Origin: Paenibacillus kyungheensis
GTDB taxonomy: Bacteria; Bacillota; Bacilli; Paenibacillales; Paenibacillaceae
Length of the DNA stretch: 64,000 bases
NCBI RefSeq assembly: GCF_028606985.1
Contig: NZ_CP117416.1
Span: 1,650,001-1,714,000 of the forward strand
Direction of reading: 5' to 3'
Below, in pieces: positions 8,923 to 19,389 of the stretch; the first letter of the stretch is position 1, and the number at the start of each line of letters is the position of its first letter. Position numbers and translations under genes: made by a program. The notes beneath the pieces are model-generated. The model did no database searches. It had not been told where the DNA came from and worked only from the letters and a program-made list of their open reading frames with translations.

Positions 8923-10875
8923 TCAGACTTGGAATTTCTCAACCATGCCTTTTAACTCTTGAGCAACATCAGACAATACAGCAGACGAAGCTGCGATTTC
9001 TTCCATTGTTGCTAATTGTTGTTCAGTAGCAGCAGATACCGATTCAATCTCACCTACTGAAGTATTAGTGATCTCAGACATTTGATGAACCGAACGGATT
9101 ACTTGCTCTGTACCTTTAGAAAGAGTAGACGAAGCATCAGATACACTTTGAATATTGAAAGTCACTTCTTGTACGTACTGGCGAATCAGACCGAATGATT
9201 GTTCCGCTGTGTGTACAGCCGAAATACTTTGCAAGACTTCTTGAGAACCGGCTTCTGTGCGATCTACAACAGTATGAATCTCAGATTGAATACTGTCGAT
9301 CAAAGCGCTGATTTGATTAGCAGAAGAAGAAGCTTCATCAGCTAAATTACGAATTTCTTTAGCTACTACACTAAATCCTTTACCGTGTTCGCCGGCGCGA
9401 GCCGCTTCAATACCTGCATTAAGGGACAATAGATTGGTTTGTTTAGCGATCTGGGCAATTACATTCACAATCTGTCCAATCGTCTCTGAATGATTATTTA
9501 GACTATGAACCGAACCGGACAGTTCTCCGAAAATAAATTTCAATTTACTGATTTCACTATCTGCTGCTTTGAGCGCTGTATCGCCTTCATTTACTTTTTC
9601 AGAAGCCATAACCGCTTTGGAAGCTACTTCATGAGCGCTACTAGCAATTCCTTGAATCCCTGTAGCCATTTGATTGACTGTCGACGAGGTATGATTTACA
9701 TATTCCGATTGACGATCTGAACCTTCTGCCATCTCTTGAATAGATAATGCGATATGCTGAGAAGCGTTAGAAGTCTCACCAGCACTTGCTGTTAATTGTT
9801 CGGAAGAAGAAGCAAGATGAAGGGACGTATCTTTCAAATGCGATACCATTTCACGCAAGCTGTTCGTCATAGTAGCTAGTGCTGTAGATAATGCACCGAT
9901 CTCATGTTTGGATTTGATATCCCATGTAGACGTTAGATCGCCCTTCGCTACCGCTTCGGTAACTTTTACAAGTTGCATAATAGGCTTGGTGAGGCGAGTA
10001 GAGAAGATGTAACCAGCGATAATTGCAAGAATAAGAGAAATCACCAGAATAATAATACTGTTGCGGAATAGTATATTTGAATCTGCCATAATCAAATTAT
10101 ATGGTTTTTCGCTAAATATGCTCCATCCAGTTAAAGGATCTTTGGCATAAGAGACTAATACGCGGTCTGATTTTTCACCATAAGTTAGTGTGCCTGGAGT
10201 GCCTTGAGAAGCATTTTGGAAAGAAGGGGTGTCTTTAATATCTTTATCTAATGAATTCGGATCAGGGTGAGCAAGAATTGTTCCTGTGCGGTCTGCGATA
10301 TAAGCTGTCTGACCGTTTGTAGAAAATTCTTTGGCATAGGTGCTCATGCTATCTAAAGGCAATGTGACTTGAACCATACCACTGAGTGTGTTGTTTGTAT
10401 CAAATACAGGGTAAACAACAGTAACAATCTTTTTACCTGTAGATTTGCTAACCAAAATATCAGAAACAACTTGTTTTTGGGTAGCTATCAACTGTTTGAA
10501 ATAATCACGATCACTGGTATTGCTTAAATCGCCATCAGAACTTTTAGCAATTTGTTCACCATCTGTAGCGGTAAAAATAATCGATTGAATTTCAGGGTGT
10601 AATTTACCGACAGATACTAATAAATTTTTAACTTTTGCTAATTGAGTAGGTGTATACTCTTTGATCTCTGGATTTTCCGATAATTGTTGCAACATCTCAA
10701 ATTCAGAATTGATTAAAGCTGTTGTTTTTTGAAGCACAAGATTAACATTCTGTTCGTTCATACTGTAAGCATCTTTTTCTATTTTATTGCTTGTTGTGAT
10801 CAAACTGAATGTCCCGTAGACCAGTAACGGAATAAGTGCGATCAATGACATAATCATAATCAGTTGTTTTTTCAT
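8923..10875 (-). CDS. Methyl-accepting chemotaxis protein, dCache type
   Basis: Transmembrane chemoreceptor of 650 residues. It has TM1 at about 7-28, an extracellular dCache-like sensor (about 35-275), TM2 at about 283-305, HAMP about 305-357 and a cytoplasmic signalling domain with the highly conserved hairpin tip KQTNLLSLNAGIEAARAGEH. The tip binds CheA/CheW; the ligand is unknown. GGGGGAAATAATA precedes the ATG. A sigma-D type promoter lies 50-76 bases upstream, so it is probably co-regulated with motility genes. It is divergent from dnaE. Confidence 0.93.
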   Translation of the reverse strand: MKKQLIMIMSLIALIPLLVYGTFSLITTSNKIEKDAYSMNEQNVNLVLQKTTALINSEFEMLQQLSENPEIKEYTPTQLAKVKNLLVSVGKLHPEIQSIIFTATDGEQIAKSSDGDLSNTSDRDYFKQLIATQKQVVSDILVSKSTGKKIVTVVYPVFDTNNTLSGMVQVTLPLDSMSTYAKEFSTNGQTAYIADRTGTILAHPDPNSLDKDIKDTPSFQNASQGTPGTLTYGEKSDRVLVSYAKDPLTGWSIFSEKPYNLIMADSNILFRNSIIILVISLILAIIAGYIFSTRLTKPIMQLVKVTEAVAKGDLTSTWDIKSKHEIGALSTALATMTNSLREMVSHLKDTSLHLASSSEQLTASAGETSNASQHIALSIQEMAEGSDRQSEYVNHTSSTVNQMATGIQGIASSAHEVASKAVMASEKVNEGDTALKAADSEISKLKFIFGELSGSVHSLNNHSETIGQIVNVIAQIAKQTNLLSLNAGIEAARAGEHGKGFSVVAKEIRNLADEASSSANQISALIDSIQSEIHTVVDRTEAGSQEVLQSISAVHTAEQSFGLIRQYVQEVTFNIQSVSDASSTLSKGTEQVIRSVHQMSEITNTSVGEIESVSAATEQQLATMEEIAASSAVLSDVAQELKGMVEKFQV

Positions 10876-10924
10876 TATTATTTCCCCCGATGAATGAAAT
10901 CAATTAAAGTTGACATTGATACGT

Positions 10925-10951
10925 TTATCGGCAGTTTTTCAGATAAGTTTA
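10925..10951 (-). promoter_or_regulatory. Sigma-D (motility) type promoter
   Basis: On the minus strand TAAA (10951-10948), 15 bases, then GCCGATAA (10932-10925), matching the sigma-D/FliA consensus TAAA-N15-GCCGATAT except the last base. It lies directly upstream of the chemoreceptor gene. Confidence 0.85.
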
Positions 10952-11107
10952 GAAATTTTGTCACCATATGTCGAAATAGGAGTAATATTCCTATGAGATA
11001 AAGAAGAAGTGCAAGATTTATTGACGAGTATGATAAAATAAGAAGTAATGAATAGATATCAAAATAGGCTTCAAAAATGAATAATTTTAACGAAAGTAGG
11101 GAAGCGT

Positions 11108-14100
11108 ATGACCCCATTTGTTCACCTGCATGTGCATAGCGAATACAGTCTACTGGACGGGGCTGCGCGCATAAAGGATCTTGTCAGCCAAGCCGCAGAA
11201 TCAGGCATGACAGCACTAGCTCTCACCGATCATGGTGTAATGTACGGAGCTATTCCATTTTATAAAGCATGTAAGCAACATGGCATTAAACCGATTATCG
11301 GTTGCGAAGTGTATTATACGGCTGGATCACGCAAAGAAAAGGCAGCACGCAAAGATCAACCGATTCACCATTTATTATTGTTAGCCAAAAATGAAATCGG
11401 TTATCGCAATCTGATGAAACTGAGTTCGATTGGACATTTAGAGGGATTCCACTATAAGCCTCGTGTCGATGCTGAAGTGTTACAACAGTATCACGAAGGT
11501 ATTATTTGTCTGAGTGCTTGTCTTGGAGGAGAGATTCCGCAACATTTATTACATGAACAACCGGAAGAAGCTAGAAAAGCCGCTCTTCGTTATCAAGCGA
11601 TTTTCGGTGAAGATTTCTATATAGAATTGCAAGACCATCATATTCCAGAACAGAAAAAAGTCATGCCGTTATTAATCGATCTTGCCAGAGAACTTCATAT
11701 TCCACTGGTAGCTACGAATGATGTGCATTATTTAACGGAAGAAGATGCCAAAACGCAGGATGTCTTAATCTGTATTGGTACAGGTAAAACGATGGATGAT
11801 GAAGGTCGTTTTCGAATTCCAACTAATCAGTTGTATCTAAAAGACAGTCAGCAGATGGAATCCTTATTCCGTCATGTTCCTGAAGCGATTACCAATACAA
11901 CAGTGATCGCCGATCGTTGTGAATTGGAACTGACTTTTGGCGAGTCGTTATTACCTTCGTATTATCCGATTCCTGATGAGCTATCACCGGAACGTTATCT
12001 GGAACAATTATGTCGTACAGGCTTAGAGCAACGTTATCAAGATACGGTGTACTGGAATGATCCTCAAGAACGTCAGACGATTGAAGAACGATTAAGTTAT
12101 GAATTGAAAGTGATAGGCAGTATGGGATTTGCAGATTATTTCCTGATTGTATGGGATTTTATGAAATATGCCCATTCTCAAGGTATCGTCACAGGCCCGG
12201 GACGGGGATCTTCAGCAGGTAGTCTGGTTGCGTATGTACTGGAAATTACCAATGTCGATCCGATCAAATATAAGCTGTTATTCGAGCGTTTTCTCAATCC
12301 AGAGCGGATCACTATGCCTGATATTGATATCGATTTTAGTGATCTACGTCGTGATGAAGTCATCGAATATGTTGTTTCCAAATATGGAAGAGATCATGTT
12401 GCTCAGATTATCACATTTGGTACATTAGCTGCGCGTGCAGCCGTACGAGATGTAGGACGAGCACTGAATGTTCCTTATGCCGATACAGACAAAGCTGCCA
12501 AGTTAATTCCGGCGCAAGTAGGCATGACGATCAGCAAAGCATTAGATCAAGTACCTGAATTACGTGATCGGTATGAAAAGTCTGCACCTGTTCGTGAAAT
12601 GATTGATACCGCGCTCAAAGTAGAAGGTATGCCACGTCATGCTTCTACTCATGCCGCAGGCGTTGTGATTTCAAGCGGAGTGTTAACCGATATTGTTCCG
12701 ATTCAAGAAGGTAGCGAGATTGCTGTATTGACTCAATATCCGATGGAAAGCTTGGAATCAATAGGTATGCTCAAAATGGACTTTTTGGGTCTACGTACGT
12801 TATCGATTATGGAACGCTGTATGACATGGATCGAAGAACAAGAAGGTCATCCGGTTGATTTTGCGCAGATTGAAGATAATGATCCTCAGACCTATGAAAT
12901 GCTCAGTCAAGGTGATGCAATGGGCGTATTCCAGATGGAATCACCGGGTGTAAGACGGGTGCTACGCGATCTCAAACCGACCGCTTTTGAAGATATTGTC
13001 TCGGTCGTTGCCTTGTATCGTCCGGGTCCAATGGACTTTATTCCTAAATATATCGAATCCAAGCATGGTCGCACGATTCCAGAATATCCGCATCCTGATT
13101 TGGAGCCTATTCTAAGCGATACGTATGGCATTATCGTGTATCAGGAACAGATTATGCAGATTGCTTCTCAGATGGCTGGTTTTACACTGGCTGAAGCCGA
13201 TTTGTTACGTCGCGCAGTCTCCAAGAAAAAGCGTGAGATTCTAGATGAAGAACGGGTGCATTTTGTTAAAGGAAGTATAGAACAGTCTTATACCGAAGAA
13301 GAAGCCAATGTAGTATACGATATGATCGTACGATTTGCAGATTATGGATTCCCAAGAGCACATGCGGCGGCATATGGTGTGCTTGCGTTTCAGACCGCTT
13401 ATCTCAAAGCACATTACCCTGTGCAATTTATCGCTTCGATGTTAACAGCAGTCATGGGAACGCATCGCAAAGTTGCCGAGTATGTACTGGAATGTCGTCG
13501 TATCGGGATTGATGTATTACCACCTGACGTGAATACGAGTGGAGTTACATTTACACCGGTAACCGCAGCGATGCAACAGGAGTTAGAACAGCAATTGTTA
13601 GCCAAAGCATCGGAGTCAGATGGCGAACAGCTACAAGTGACTGAACCATCTGAACCGTCCAAATCTTCTACGCCTTCTATTACAGGTAATATTCGCTTCG
13701 GTCTCGGTGCTGTCAAAAATGTCGGTACACAAGCGATCAATAGCATTATCAAAGAACGTCAAGATCGTCCTTACGACAGCCTGATCGACTTTTGCCGTCG
13801 TGTCGATCCCAAAGCTTGTAATAAACGGGTCATCGAGTCTTTGATTCAAGCAGGAGCTTTTGATAGTCTTCCCGGACATCGTGCACAGTTGCTTACAATG
13901 CTCGATGATACGATCAAAGAAGCGGCCAAATGGCGCAAAGAACGTGAAGAATTGCAGATTGAAATGTTTGCCGATCTAGGATTTGTAGAGACTCATAACT
14001 GGGAAGTTTCTTATCCTGATGTAGCGCCTTATACAACGGGCGAACAGCTTGAATTTGAACGTGAATTGTTAGGGCTGTATCTATCCGGTCATCCATTAGA

Positions 14101-14896
14101 TGATTATGAACAGGTAATTGAAGATACAGGATTATCTCGATTAATGAATCTACATGAAGGTGAAGATGAGAGCATAGTAGCGGTAGCTGGCATGGTCGTA
14201 TCGCTCAAAATGATTACGACCAAGCAAGGTAAATCGATGGCTTTTATGGAACTAGAAGATCAGATTGAACGGTGTGAAGTGGTTCTTTTCCCGGAAGTAT
14301 GGCGCAAAAGCAGTACACTTGTAGATAAAGGATTACTGCTCAGCGTACGTGGTAAATTGCAAAAAGAAGAGGACGGATTCAAATTGTTAGCAGAAGAAGT
14401 AGCTACTCTTAACGAAGGATCTGCCCGCGAGTTAGCGACTAGAGCTCGTCAACGGATGCATATCGCCAAAAATAAAGCTTCCAGTCAGACCAAGCAAGCT
14501 AACAAATCAACATCCAGTTCGGCTTCTAAGCCTTATGCCAAAAGTACAACGTCTGCCCCAAAGGTAGCCGCTGATCATCAGGAGACAGCATCTGCTTCAT
14601 CCGGTGGTGGTGTAGCAAGTGTGGTAAACGATGCTCCTCATACCGACCGGAATCCTGAACCGGTATCGAAACAACGTGTATTTATCAAAATTACTAAAGA
14701 GTCTCAACAAGCAGATAAACTAGCCGCACTAAAACAACTGCTGGCAAGTCATGCTGGGCCTGTAGGTACATTACTATTTTACGAGGAAACGCAAAAGTTA
14801 TTCGATCTCAGTGAAACCTATAGTATTAAGCCTTCACCAGAGCTTTTCCAGGAAATGGAGCAGATGTTAGGCGAAGGAACCGTTAAAGTTAAATAA
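11108..14896 (+). CDS. dnaE: DNA polymerase III subunit alpha, DnaE
   Basis: Replicative polymerase of the DnaE class. In B. subtilis this enzyme extends RNA primers before handing over to PolC. Domains: PHP (from residue 3, HLHVHSEYSLLDGA), palm and fingers with the catalytic PDIDIDF at about 403-409 and KMDFLGLRTL near 555, tandem HhH near 870-930 (SLIDFCRRVDPKACNKRVIE), and an OB fold near 1020-1090 (VAVAGMVVSLKMITTKQGK). At 1262 residues it is longer than B. subtilis DnaE (about 1115). The extra length is a Ser/Pro-rich patch near 835-860 and a Ser/Thr/Lys-rich linker at about 1120-1180 before a C-terminal domain. AGGGAAG precedes the ATG. Confidence 0.97.
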   Translation: MTPFVHLHVHSEYSLLDGAARIKDLVSQAAESGMTALALTDHGVMYGAIPFYKACKQHGIKPIIGCEVYYTAGSRKEKAARKDQPIHHLLLLAKNEIGYRNLMKLSSIGHLEGFHYKPRVDAEVLQQYHEGIICLSACLGGEIPQHLLHEQPEEARKAALRYQAIFGEDFYIELQDHHIPEQKKVMPLLIDLARELHIPLVATNDVHYLTEEDAKTQDVLICIGTGKTMDDEGRFRIPTNQLYLKDSQQMESLFRHVPEAITNTTVIADRCELELTFGESLLPSYYPIPDELSPERYLEQLCRTGLEQRYQDTVYWNDPQERQTIEERLSYELKVIGSMGFADYFLIVWDFMKYAHSQGIVTGPGRGSSAGSLVAYVLEITNVDPIKYKLLFERFLNPERITMPDIDIDFSDLRRDEVIEYVVSKYGRDHVAQIITFGTLAARAAVRDVGRALNVPYADTDKAAKLIPAQVGMTISKALDQVPELRDRYEKSAPVREMIDTALKVEGMPRHASTHAAGVVISSGVLTDIVPIQEGSEIAVLTQYPMESLESIGMLKMDFLGLRTLSIMERCMTWIEEQEGHPVDFAQIEDNDPQTYEMLSQGDAMGVFQMESPGVRRVLRDLKPTAFEDIVSVVALYRPGPMDFIPKYIESKHGRTIPEYPHPDLEPILSDTYGIIVYQEQIMQIASQMAGFTLAEADLLRRAVSKKKREILDEERVHFVKGSIEQSYTEEEANVVYDMIVRFADYGFPRAHAAAYGVLAFQTAYLKAHYPVQFIASMLTAVMGTHRKVAEYVLECRRIGIDVLPPDVNTSGVTFTPVTAAMQQELEQQLLAKASESDGEQLQVTEPSEPSKSSTPSITGNIRFGLGAVKNVGTQAINSIIKERQDRPYDSLIDFCRRVDPKACNKRVIESLIQAGAFDSLPGHRAQLLTMLDDTIKEAAKWRKEREELQIEMFADLGFVETHNWEVSYPDVAPYTTGEQLEFERELLGLYLSGHPLDDYEQVIEDTGLSRLMNLHEGEDESIVAVAGMVVSLKMITTKQGKSMAFMELEDQIERCEVVLFPEVWRKSSTLVDKGLLLSVRGKLQKEEDGFKLLAEEVATLNEGSARELATRARQRMHIAKNKASSQTKQANKSTSSSASKPYAKSTTSAPKVAADHQETASASSGGGVASVVNDAPHTDRNPEPVSKQRVFIKITKESQQADKLAALKQLLASHAGPVGTLLFYEETQKLFDLSETYSIKPSPELFQEMEQMLGEGTVKVK

Positions 14897-14911
14897 GTCT
14901 AAAATGCTAGC

Positions 14912-14944
14912 GCACATTGATTGTCAACCCGTCAATGTGCCAAT
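14912..14944 (+). terminator. Hairpin after dnaE
   Basis: Perfect 9-bp stem GCACATTGA with TCAATGTGC and an 11-base loop, 16 bases after the dnaE stop. Only a weak T-run (CAATTTAT) follows, so termination may be partial. Confidence 0.55.
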
Positions 14945-15129
14945 TTATCTTCACTTATCTTTGTTGCGGTAAAAAAGTGTGGTATGTTATCATTATCCCA
15001 TTATGTGGGCTTAAAGCACTGCAATTATTTTGTGAACATTTTAAGTCCAATTAGCTCGGTATAAGTGAATAATATATGATATGAATTCCATGAATAGCGG
15101 AATGCGTATACGGCTGGAGAGGTGTAGTT

Positions 15130-16029
15130 GTGTTTAGAGATTTATTTCAAAAGAAAAAAAAATATGCAACCATTCCATCCCAACGTTGGGGGAATGACAC
15201 AGAGTCTACTGAAGAACAGCAGGAACGTCCTAAGCGTGAAATTCCAGAAGGCTTAATGAACAAGTGTAGCAAATGCGGCACAATTCATTATAGTAAAGAG
15301 CTGGAGAAAAACCTGAAAGTCTGCCCTAACTGTGGTTACCATATGCGTCTTAATGCGATTGACCGTATTATGATGACTGTGGATGATGGACAGTTTACAG
15401 AAATGGATGCTCGTATGGAGTCCAAAGATCCTTTGAAATTTCCTGGATATGCAAGCAAGCTAGAGCAACAGAAAATGAACTCTGGTCTGCGTGATGCGGT
15501 GATTACAGGAGAAGGTCTAATCGATGGTCAACCGGCAGTACTTGCTGTAATGAGCTTTGACTTTTTTAGTGGCAGTATGGGTTCGGTTGTTGGCGAAAAA
15601 ATCACTCGTGCGATTGAACATGCAGATGCGCGTAAGATTCCGATGATTATTTTCTCGACTTCTGGTGGAGCACGGATGCAGGAAAGTATTTTGAGTCTGA
15701 TGCAAATGGCCAAAACAAGTGCAGCGTTAGCTCGTTTTCAAGAAAATGGAGGACTGTATGTCTCTGTAATTACTGATCCTACGATGGGCGGCGTATCTGC
15801 CAGTTTTGCAATGCTTGGAGATGTTAATATTGCTGAACCTGGAGCGTTGTTTGGATTTGCTGGACGTATCGTTATTGAACAGACGATTCGCCAAAAATTA
15901 CCAGATAATTTCCAAACAGCAGAATTCAATATGGAACATGGTCAGCTAGATATGGTCATTCACCGCAAAGAGATGAAGTCTACTTTATCTCAATTATTAG
16001 ATTTTCACAGTGGAAAAGGGGGATTTTAA
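15130..16029 (+). CDS. accD: Acetyl-CoA carboxylase carboxyltransferase beta, AccD
   Basis: Beta subunit of the carboxyltransferase that moves the carboxyl group from carboxybiotin to acetyl-CoA, giving malonyl-CoA for fatty acid synthesis. The N-terminal zinc ribbon uses Cys46, Cys49, Cys65 and Cys68. The crotonase fold follows, with [27 protein letters not shown] and [12 protein letters not shown]. The GTG start has GGAGAGG upstream. accA begins on the base after its stop codon, so the two are cotranscribed and probably translationally coupled. I found no FapR box in the 230-base upstream gap. Confidence 0.97.
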   Translation: MFRDLFQKKKKYATIPSQRWGNDTESTEEQQERPKREIPEGLMNKCSKCGTIHYSKELEKNLKVCPNCGYHMRLNAIDRIMMTVDDGQFTEMDARMESKDPLKFPGYASKLEQQKMNSGLRDAVITGEGLIDGQPAVLAVMSFDFFSGSMGSVVGEKITRAIEHADARKIPMIIFSTSGGARMQESILSLMQMAKTSAALARFQENGGLYVSVITDPTMGGVSASFAMLGDVNIAEPGALFGFAGRIVIEQTIRQKLPDNFQTAEFNMEHGQLDMVIHRKEMKSTLSQLLDFHSGKGGF

Positions 16030-17130
16030 GTGGCAGGAGAAATGCCTTTTGAAATGCCTCTCGTTGAAATGCGCAAAAAAATTGACGAGTTAAAGCAATT
16101 CGGACAAGAAAAAGGAATAGATTTCAACGATGAGATTACACGTTTGGAAGAACGTTATCGTCAGATGGAAAGTGAAATATACACTCAGATTTCACCGGCA
16201 CAGAAAATGCATCTGGCAAGACATCAACAGCGTCCTACATCACTCGATTTAATTTCGATTGTTTTTAGTGATTTTATGGAGTTGCATGGTGATCGTATGT
16301 ATGGCGATGATCTAGCGATTGTTGGTGGTATTGCCAAATTGGATGGTCATCCGGTAACGATTATTGGTCATCAACGTGGAAAAGATACCAAAGATAATAT
16401 CGCTCGCTTTTTTGGGAGCCCACATCCTGAAGGATTCCGTAAATCGATGCGTCTTATGAAGCAAGCGGAGAAATTTGGACGTCCGATTATTACATTTATT
16501 GATACCAAGGGTGCTTATCCGGGTAATACAGCAGAGGAACGCGGACAGTCTGAAGCGATTGCTCGTAACCTATGGGAAATGGCAAAATTGCGTGTTCCTG
16601 TAGTCTGTGTAGTGATCGGAGAAGGCGGTAGTGGCGGTGCTTTGGCACTTGGTGTAGGTAACCGTGTACTTATGTTAGAAAATGCGATTTACTCAGCGAT
16701 TTCGCCAAACGGTGCAGCTTCTATCCTCTGGAAAGACGCATCCAAAGCCGATCAAGCAGCGGAAGCGATGAAGATTACAGCGGAAGATCTGCTACGGATG
16801 GAAGTGATCGAAGATATAGTTCCTGAACCTCGTGGCGGAGCGCACAAAGATTATGAAGAAACAGGTGAAGCGATCAAAAAACATCTGCTTGTTCATTTGC
16901 GTGAACTTTCTCAAATGAGTGCAGAAGCGTTGATTGAAGATCGCTATCAGAAATTCCGCAAAATCGGCGAATTTACAGAGCAAGCGATGGGAACATTGCC
17001 AGCGAGTAGATCGGAAGTCAATATAGAAGATCAGCCTCAAGAAGAATTGCAATCTGATGTGGAGCCTATTCTTGGGAATGAAGAAGAGAAAGTAGCTACT
17101 AAATCTTCGCGTTCCAAACGTCATTCGTAA
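16030..17130 (+). CDS. accA: Acetyl-CoA carboxylase carboxyltransferase alpha, AccA
   Basis: Alpha subunit partner of AccD. The core carries RPTSLDLI, FGSPHPEGFRKSMRLMK, FIDTKGAYPGNTAEERGQSEAIA, GEGGSGGALALGVGN and NGAASILWKDASKA. The protein is 366 residues; the family is about 320, and the last 45 residues form an acidic then basic tail (ending SSRSKRHS) of unknown role. The GTG start at 16030 follows the accD stop directly with AAAGGGGG upstream; an ATG at 16042 is also possible. In B. subtilis pfkA comes next; here pyk follows instead after 159 bases. Confidence 0.97.
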   Translation: MAGEMPFEMPLVEMRKKIDELKQFGQEKGIDFNDEITRLEERYRQMESEIYTQISPAQKMHLARHQQRPTSLDLISIVFSDFMELHGDRMYGDDLAIVGGIAKLDGHPVTIIGHQRGKDTKDNIARFFGSPHPEGFRKSMRLMKQAEKFGRPIITFIDTKGAYPGNTAEERGQSEAIARNLWEMAKLRVPVVCVVIGEGGSGGALALGVGNRVLMLENAIYSAISPNGAASILWKDASKADQAAEAMKITAEDLLRMEVIEDIVPEPRGGAHKDYEETGEAIKKHLLVHLRELSQMSAEALIEDRYQKFRKIGEFTEQAMGTLPASRSEVNIEDQPQEELQSDVEPILGNEEEKVATKSSRSKRHS

Positions 17131-17289
17131 GATAGCTTTTCCACAATTTCTGAGGAATTTTGACAATCTTCTATACAAAGTAGGCAAACTGTAGTAGATT
17201 TAATTGTTGGGGCTTGTTGAATGGTTTCGGCAAGTCATGTTGGGAAAACAAAATAAAGAGAGACCTTTAAAAACGGAGGAAAATCAATT

Positions 17290-18717
17290 ATGCGTAAAAC
17301 TAAAATTGTATGTACGATCGGACCGGCAAGTGAATCTTTAGAAAACACAAAGAAATTAATTATGGCAGGTATGAACGTAGCTCGCCTAAACTTTTCTCAT
17401 GGTGATTTTGAAGAGCATGGCAACCGCGTTAAAAACATTAAACAAGCTAGCAAAGAACTAGGTAAAACAGTAGCCATCCTGCTGGATACCAAAGGTCCTG
17501 AAATCCGTACGGGTAAATTTAAAGAAGAGCCAGTTGAATTGGTTCAAGATGAATATGTAACTTTGACTACAGAAGACATTTTGGGTGACCAACACCGTAT
17601 GCACGTTACTTACAAAGACCTTCCAAGTGACGTTGAAGTCGGTTCAACAATTTTGATCGATGATGGTTTGATCGGTTTGACAGTTGTTGAAATTCAAGGT
17701 ACTGAAATTAAATGCCGTATCGTTAACGGTGGACAAATCAAAAGTCGTAGAGGCGTTAACGTACCAGGAGTAAACATTTCACTTCCAGGTATTACAGAAA
17801 AAGATGCTAACGATATTATCTTCGGTATCGAGCAGGGTGTAGACTTTATCGCAGCTTCATTTGTACGTAAAGCAAGCGATGTTCTTGAAATCCGTCAATT
17901 GTTAGAGAGCAAAGGTGGTAGCCATATCCACATCATCTCTAAAATTGAAAACCAACAAGGTGTCGACAACTTGGATGAAATCCTTGCGGTATCTGACGGT
18001 TTGATGGTTGCTCGTGGTGACTTGGGCGTAGAAATTCCTGCGGAAGAAGTACCATTGGTACAAAAACGCATGATCGAAAAATGTAATCGCGTAGGGAAAC
18101 CAGTTATTACAGCTACACAAATGTTGGATTCGATGCAACGTAACCCGCGTCCTACTCGCGCTGAAGCAAGTGACGTAGCGAACGCTATCTTTGACGGTAC
18201 AGATGCTATCATGCTTTCTGGTGAAACAGCTGCTGGTAAATACCCAGTTGAATCTGTATTGACAATGTCTCGTATTGCTGAAAAAGCAGAGTCTGCTTTG
18301 AACTATCACGAATTGTTCTTAAAACAAACGCATGCTCAACAAACAACAGTAACAGAAGCAATCAGCCAATCTGTAACGAACTCTGCTATGGACTTGAATG
18401 CAGCAGCGATCATTTCTTCTACAGAATCCGGTCATACTGCACGTACGGTTTCTAAATACCGTCCTCAATCTCCAATTATCGCAGTAACTACATTGGATCA
18501 AACAATGCGTCGTCTTTCTCTAGCATGGGGTGTATTGCCTGTTAAAGGTACACAAGCTCATTCTACAGATGAGTTGTTTGAAATTGCTTTGCAAGGTGGA
18601 CATGATTCAGGTCTTCTAAAAGAAGGCGATTTGGTTGTTATTACTGCGGGTATTCCTTTGGGTCAATCCGGTTCTACGAACTTGATCAAAGTGGCTCAAA
18701 TGCCTGCTAAATCATAA
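17290..18717 (+). CDS. pyk: Pyruvate kinase
   Basis: Converts phosphoenolpyruvate and ADP to pyruvate and ATP. Visible motifs are [76 protein letters not shown] and [12 protein letters not shown], covering substrate, potassium and magnesium sites. At 475 residues it lacks the extra C-terminal PEP-utiliser-like domain of the B. subtilis and Geobacillus enzymes (about 585). Codon choice is noticeably biased to codons of highly expressed genes compared with its neighbours. GGAGG lies 10 bases before the ATG, and a terminator follows. Confidence 0.97.
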   Translation: MRKTKIVCTIGPASESLENTKKLIMAGMNVARLNFSHGDFEEHGNRVKNIKQASKELGKTVAILLDTKGPEIRTGKFKEEPVELVQDEYVTLTTEDILGDQHRMHVTYKDLPSDVEVGSTILIDDGLIGLTVVEIQGTEIKCRIVNGGQIKSRRGVNVPGVNISLPGITEKDANDIIFGIEQGVDFIAASFVRKASDVLEIRQLLESKGGSHIHIISKIENQQGVDNLDEILAVSDGLMVARGDLGVEIPAEEVPLVQKRMIEKCNRVGKPVITATQMLDSMQRNPRPTRAEASDVANAIFDGTDAIMLSGETAAGKYPVESVLTMSRIAEKAESALNYHELFLKQTHAQQTTVTEAISQSVTNSAMDLNAAAIISSTESGHTARTVSKYRPQSPIIAVTTLDQTMRRLSLAWGVLPVKGTQAHSTDELFEIALQGGHDSGLLKEGDLVVITAGIPLGQSGSTNLIKVAQMPAKS

Positions 18718-18756
18718 TTTCACATTAATTGATAGCAAGATAGTATGACATCAGAG

Positions 18757-18786
18757 AAAGCAGTGGATCATTCCATTGCTTTTTTT
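18757..18786 (+). terminator. Terminator after pyk
   Basis: AAAGCAGTGGA pairs with TCCATTGCTTT (one G-T pair), followed by a T-run. Confidence 0.88.
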
Positions 18787-18837
18787 GATGATTTTTATAG
18801 AGATATTCACATTTTGAAATGAAAGTAGAGGTACAGC

Positions 18838-19359
18838 ATGATGGCAAAAGAACAATTACATTTACCTAGCGATTGGCATGGTATTGCTTTTCGCGTACGT
18901 TATCAAGAAAATGATCCTATGGGTGTGGTGTATCATACAAATTATTTGAACTGGTTTGAATTGGGACGTACAGAAATGATTCGGGATCTGGGATTCCGTT
19001 ATAGGGATATGGAAGCCGCAGGATTATTGTTACCATTAATCGATGCGTCATTGTCATATGGACATCCAGCAAGATATGATGATCGTGTAGCAATCTATAC
19101 CCGTATAACAGAGTTTTCTAAGCTACGGATTGATTATGAGTACAAAATTCATCTGTTAGATGAGCATGATACTTCTGTTGGAGATTCCTCATCTTCTGGA
19201 GAGCGCCCTATCTTCAAAGCAGACGAAGTGTTACCCGGCGAGCCTTTAACCAGCGGTTCTACAAGACATGTCTGGGTTAATAAAGACTTCAAGCCTGTGC
19301 GACTTGATAAACAAGTGCCAGCGTTGTATTATGCACTTGTAGAATCTTTACAGATGTAG
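18838..19359 (+). CDS. Acyl-CoA thioesterase, YbgC/FadM hot-dog family
   Basis: Hot-dog fold thioesterase of 173 residues. RVRYQENDPMGVVYHTNYLNWFELGRTEMIRDLG is present across residues about 19-53 (split here for description: ENDPMGVVYH holds the catalytic Asp, NYLNWFELGR the helix). A gene of this type lies near pyk in other Bacillota. An insertion with Ser/Gly-rich sequence near residue 115 (VGDSSSSGERP) is unusual. Two consecutive ATG codons open the frame, with AGAGGT upstream. Substrate unknown. It is followed after 30 bases by the fxsA-like gene and is probably cotranscribed with it. Confidence 0.85.
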   Translation: MMAKEQLHLPSDWHGIAFRVRYQENDPMGVVYHTNYLNWFELGRTEMIRDLGFRYRDMEAAGLLLPLIDASLSYGHPARYDDRVAIYTRITEFSKLRIDYEYKIHLLDEHDTSVGDSSSSGERPIFKADEVLPGEPLTSGSTRHVWVNKDFKPVRLDKQVPALYYALVESLQM

Positions 19360-19389
19360 TGGGTTTGGATTGAGAAAGGAGAGGTACGT

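Noticed and set aside
10878-11117. A hydrophobic 79-codon minus-strand frame upstream of the chemoreceptor
   Set aside because: It overlaps the sigma-D promoter and the dnaE start and has no ribosome binding site; it is the AT-rich shadow of a promoter region.
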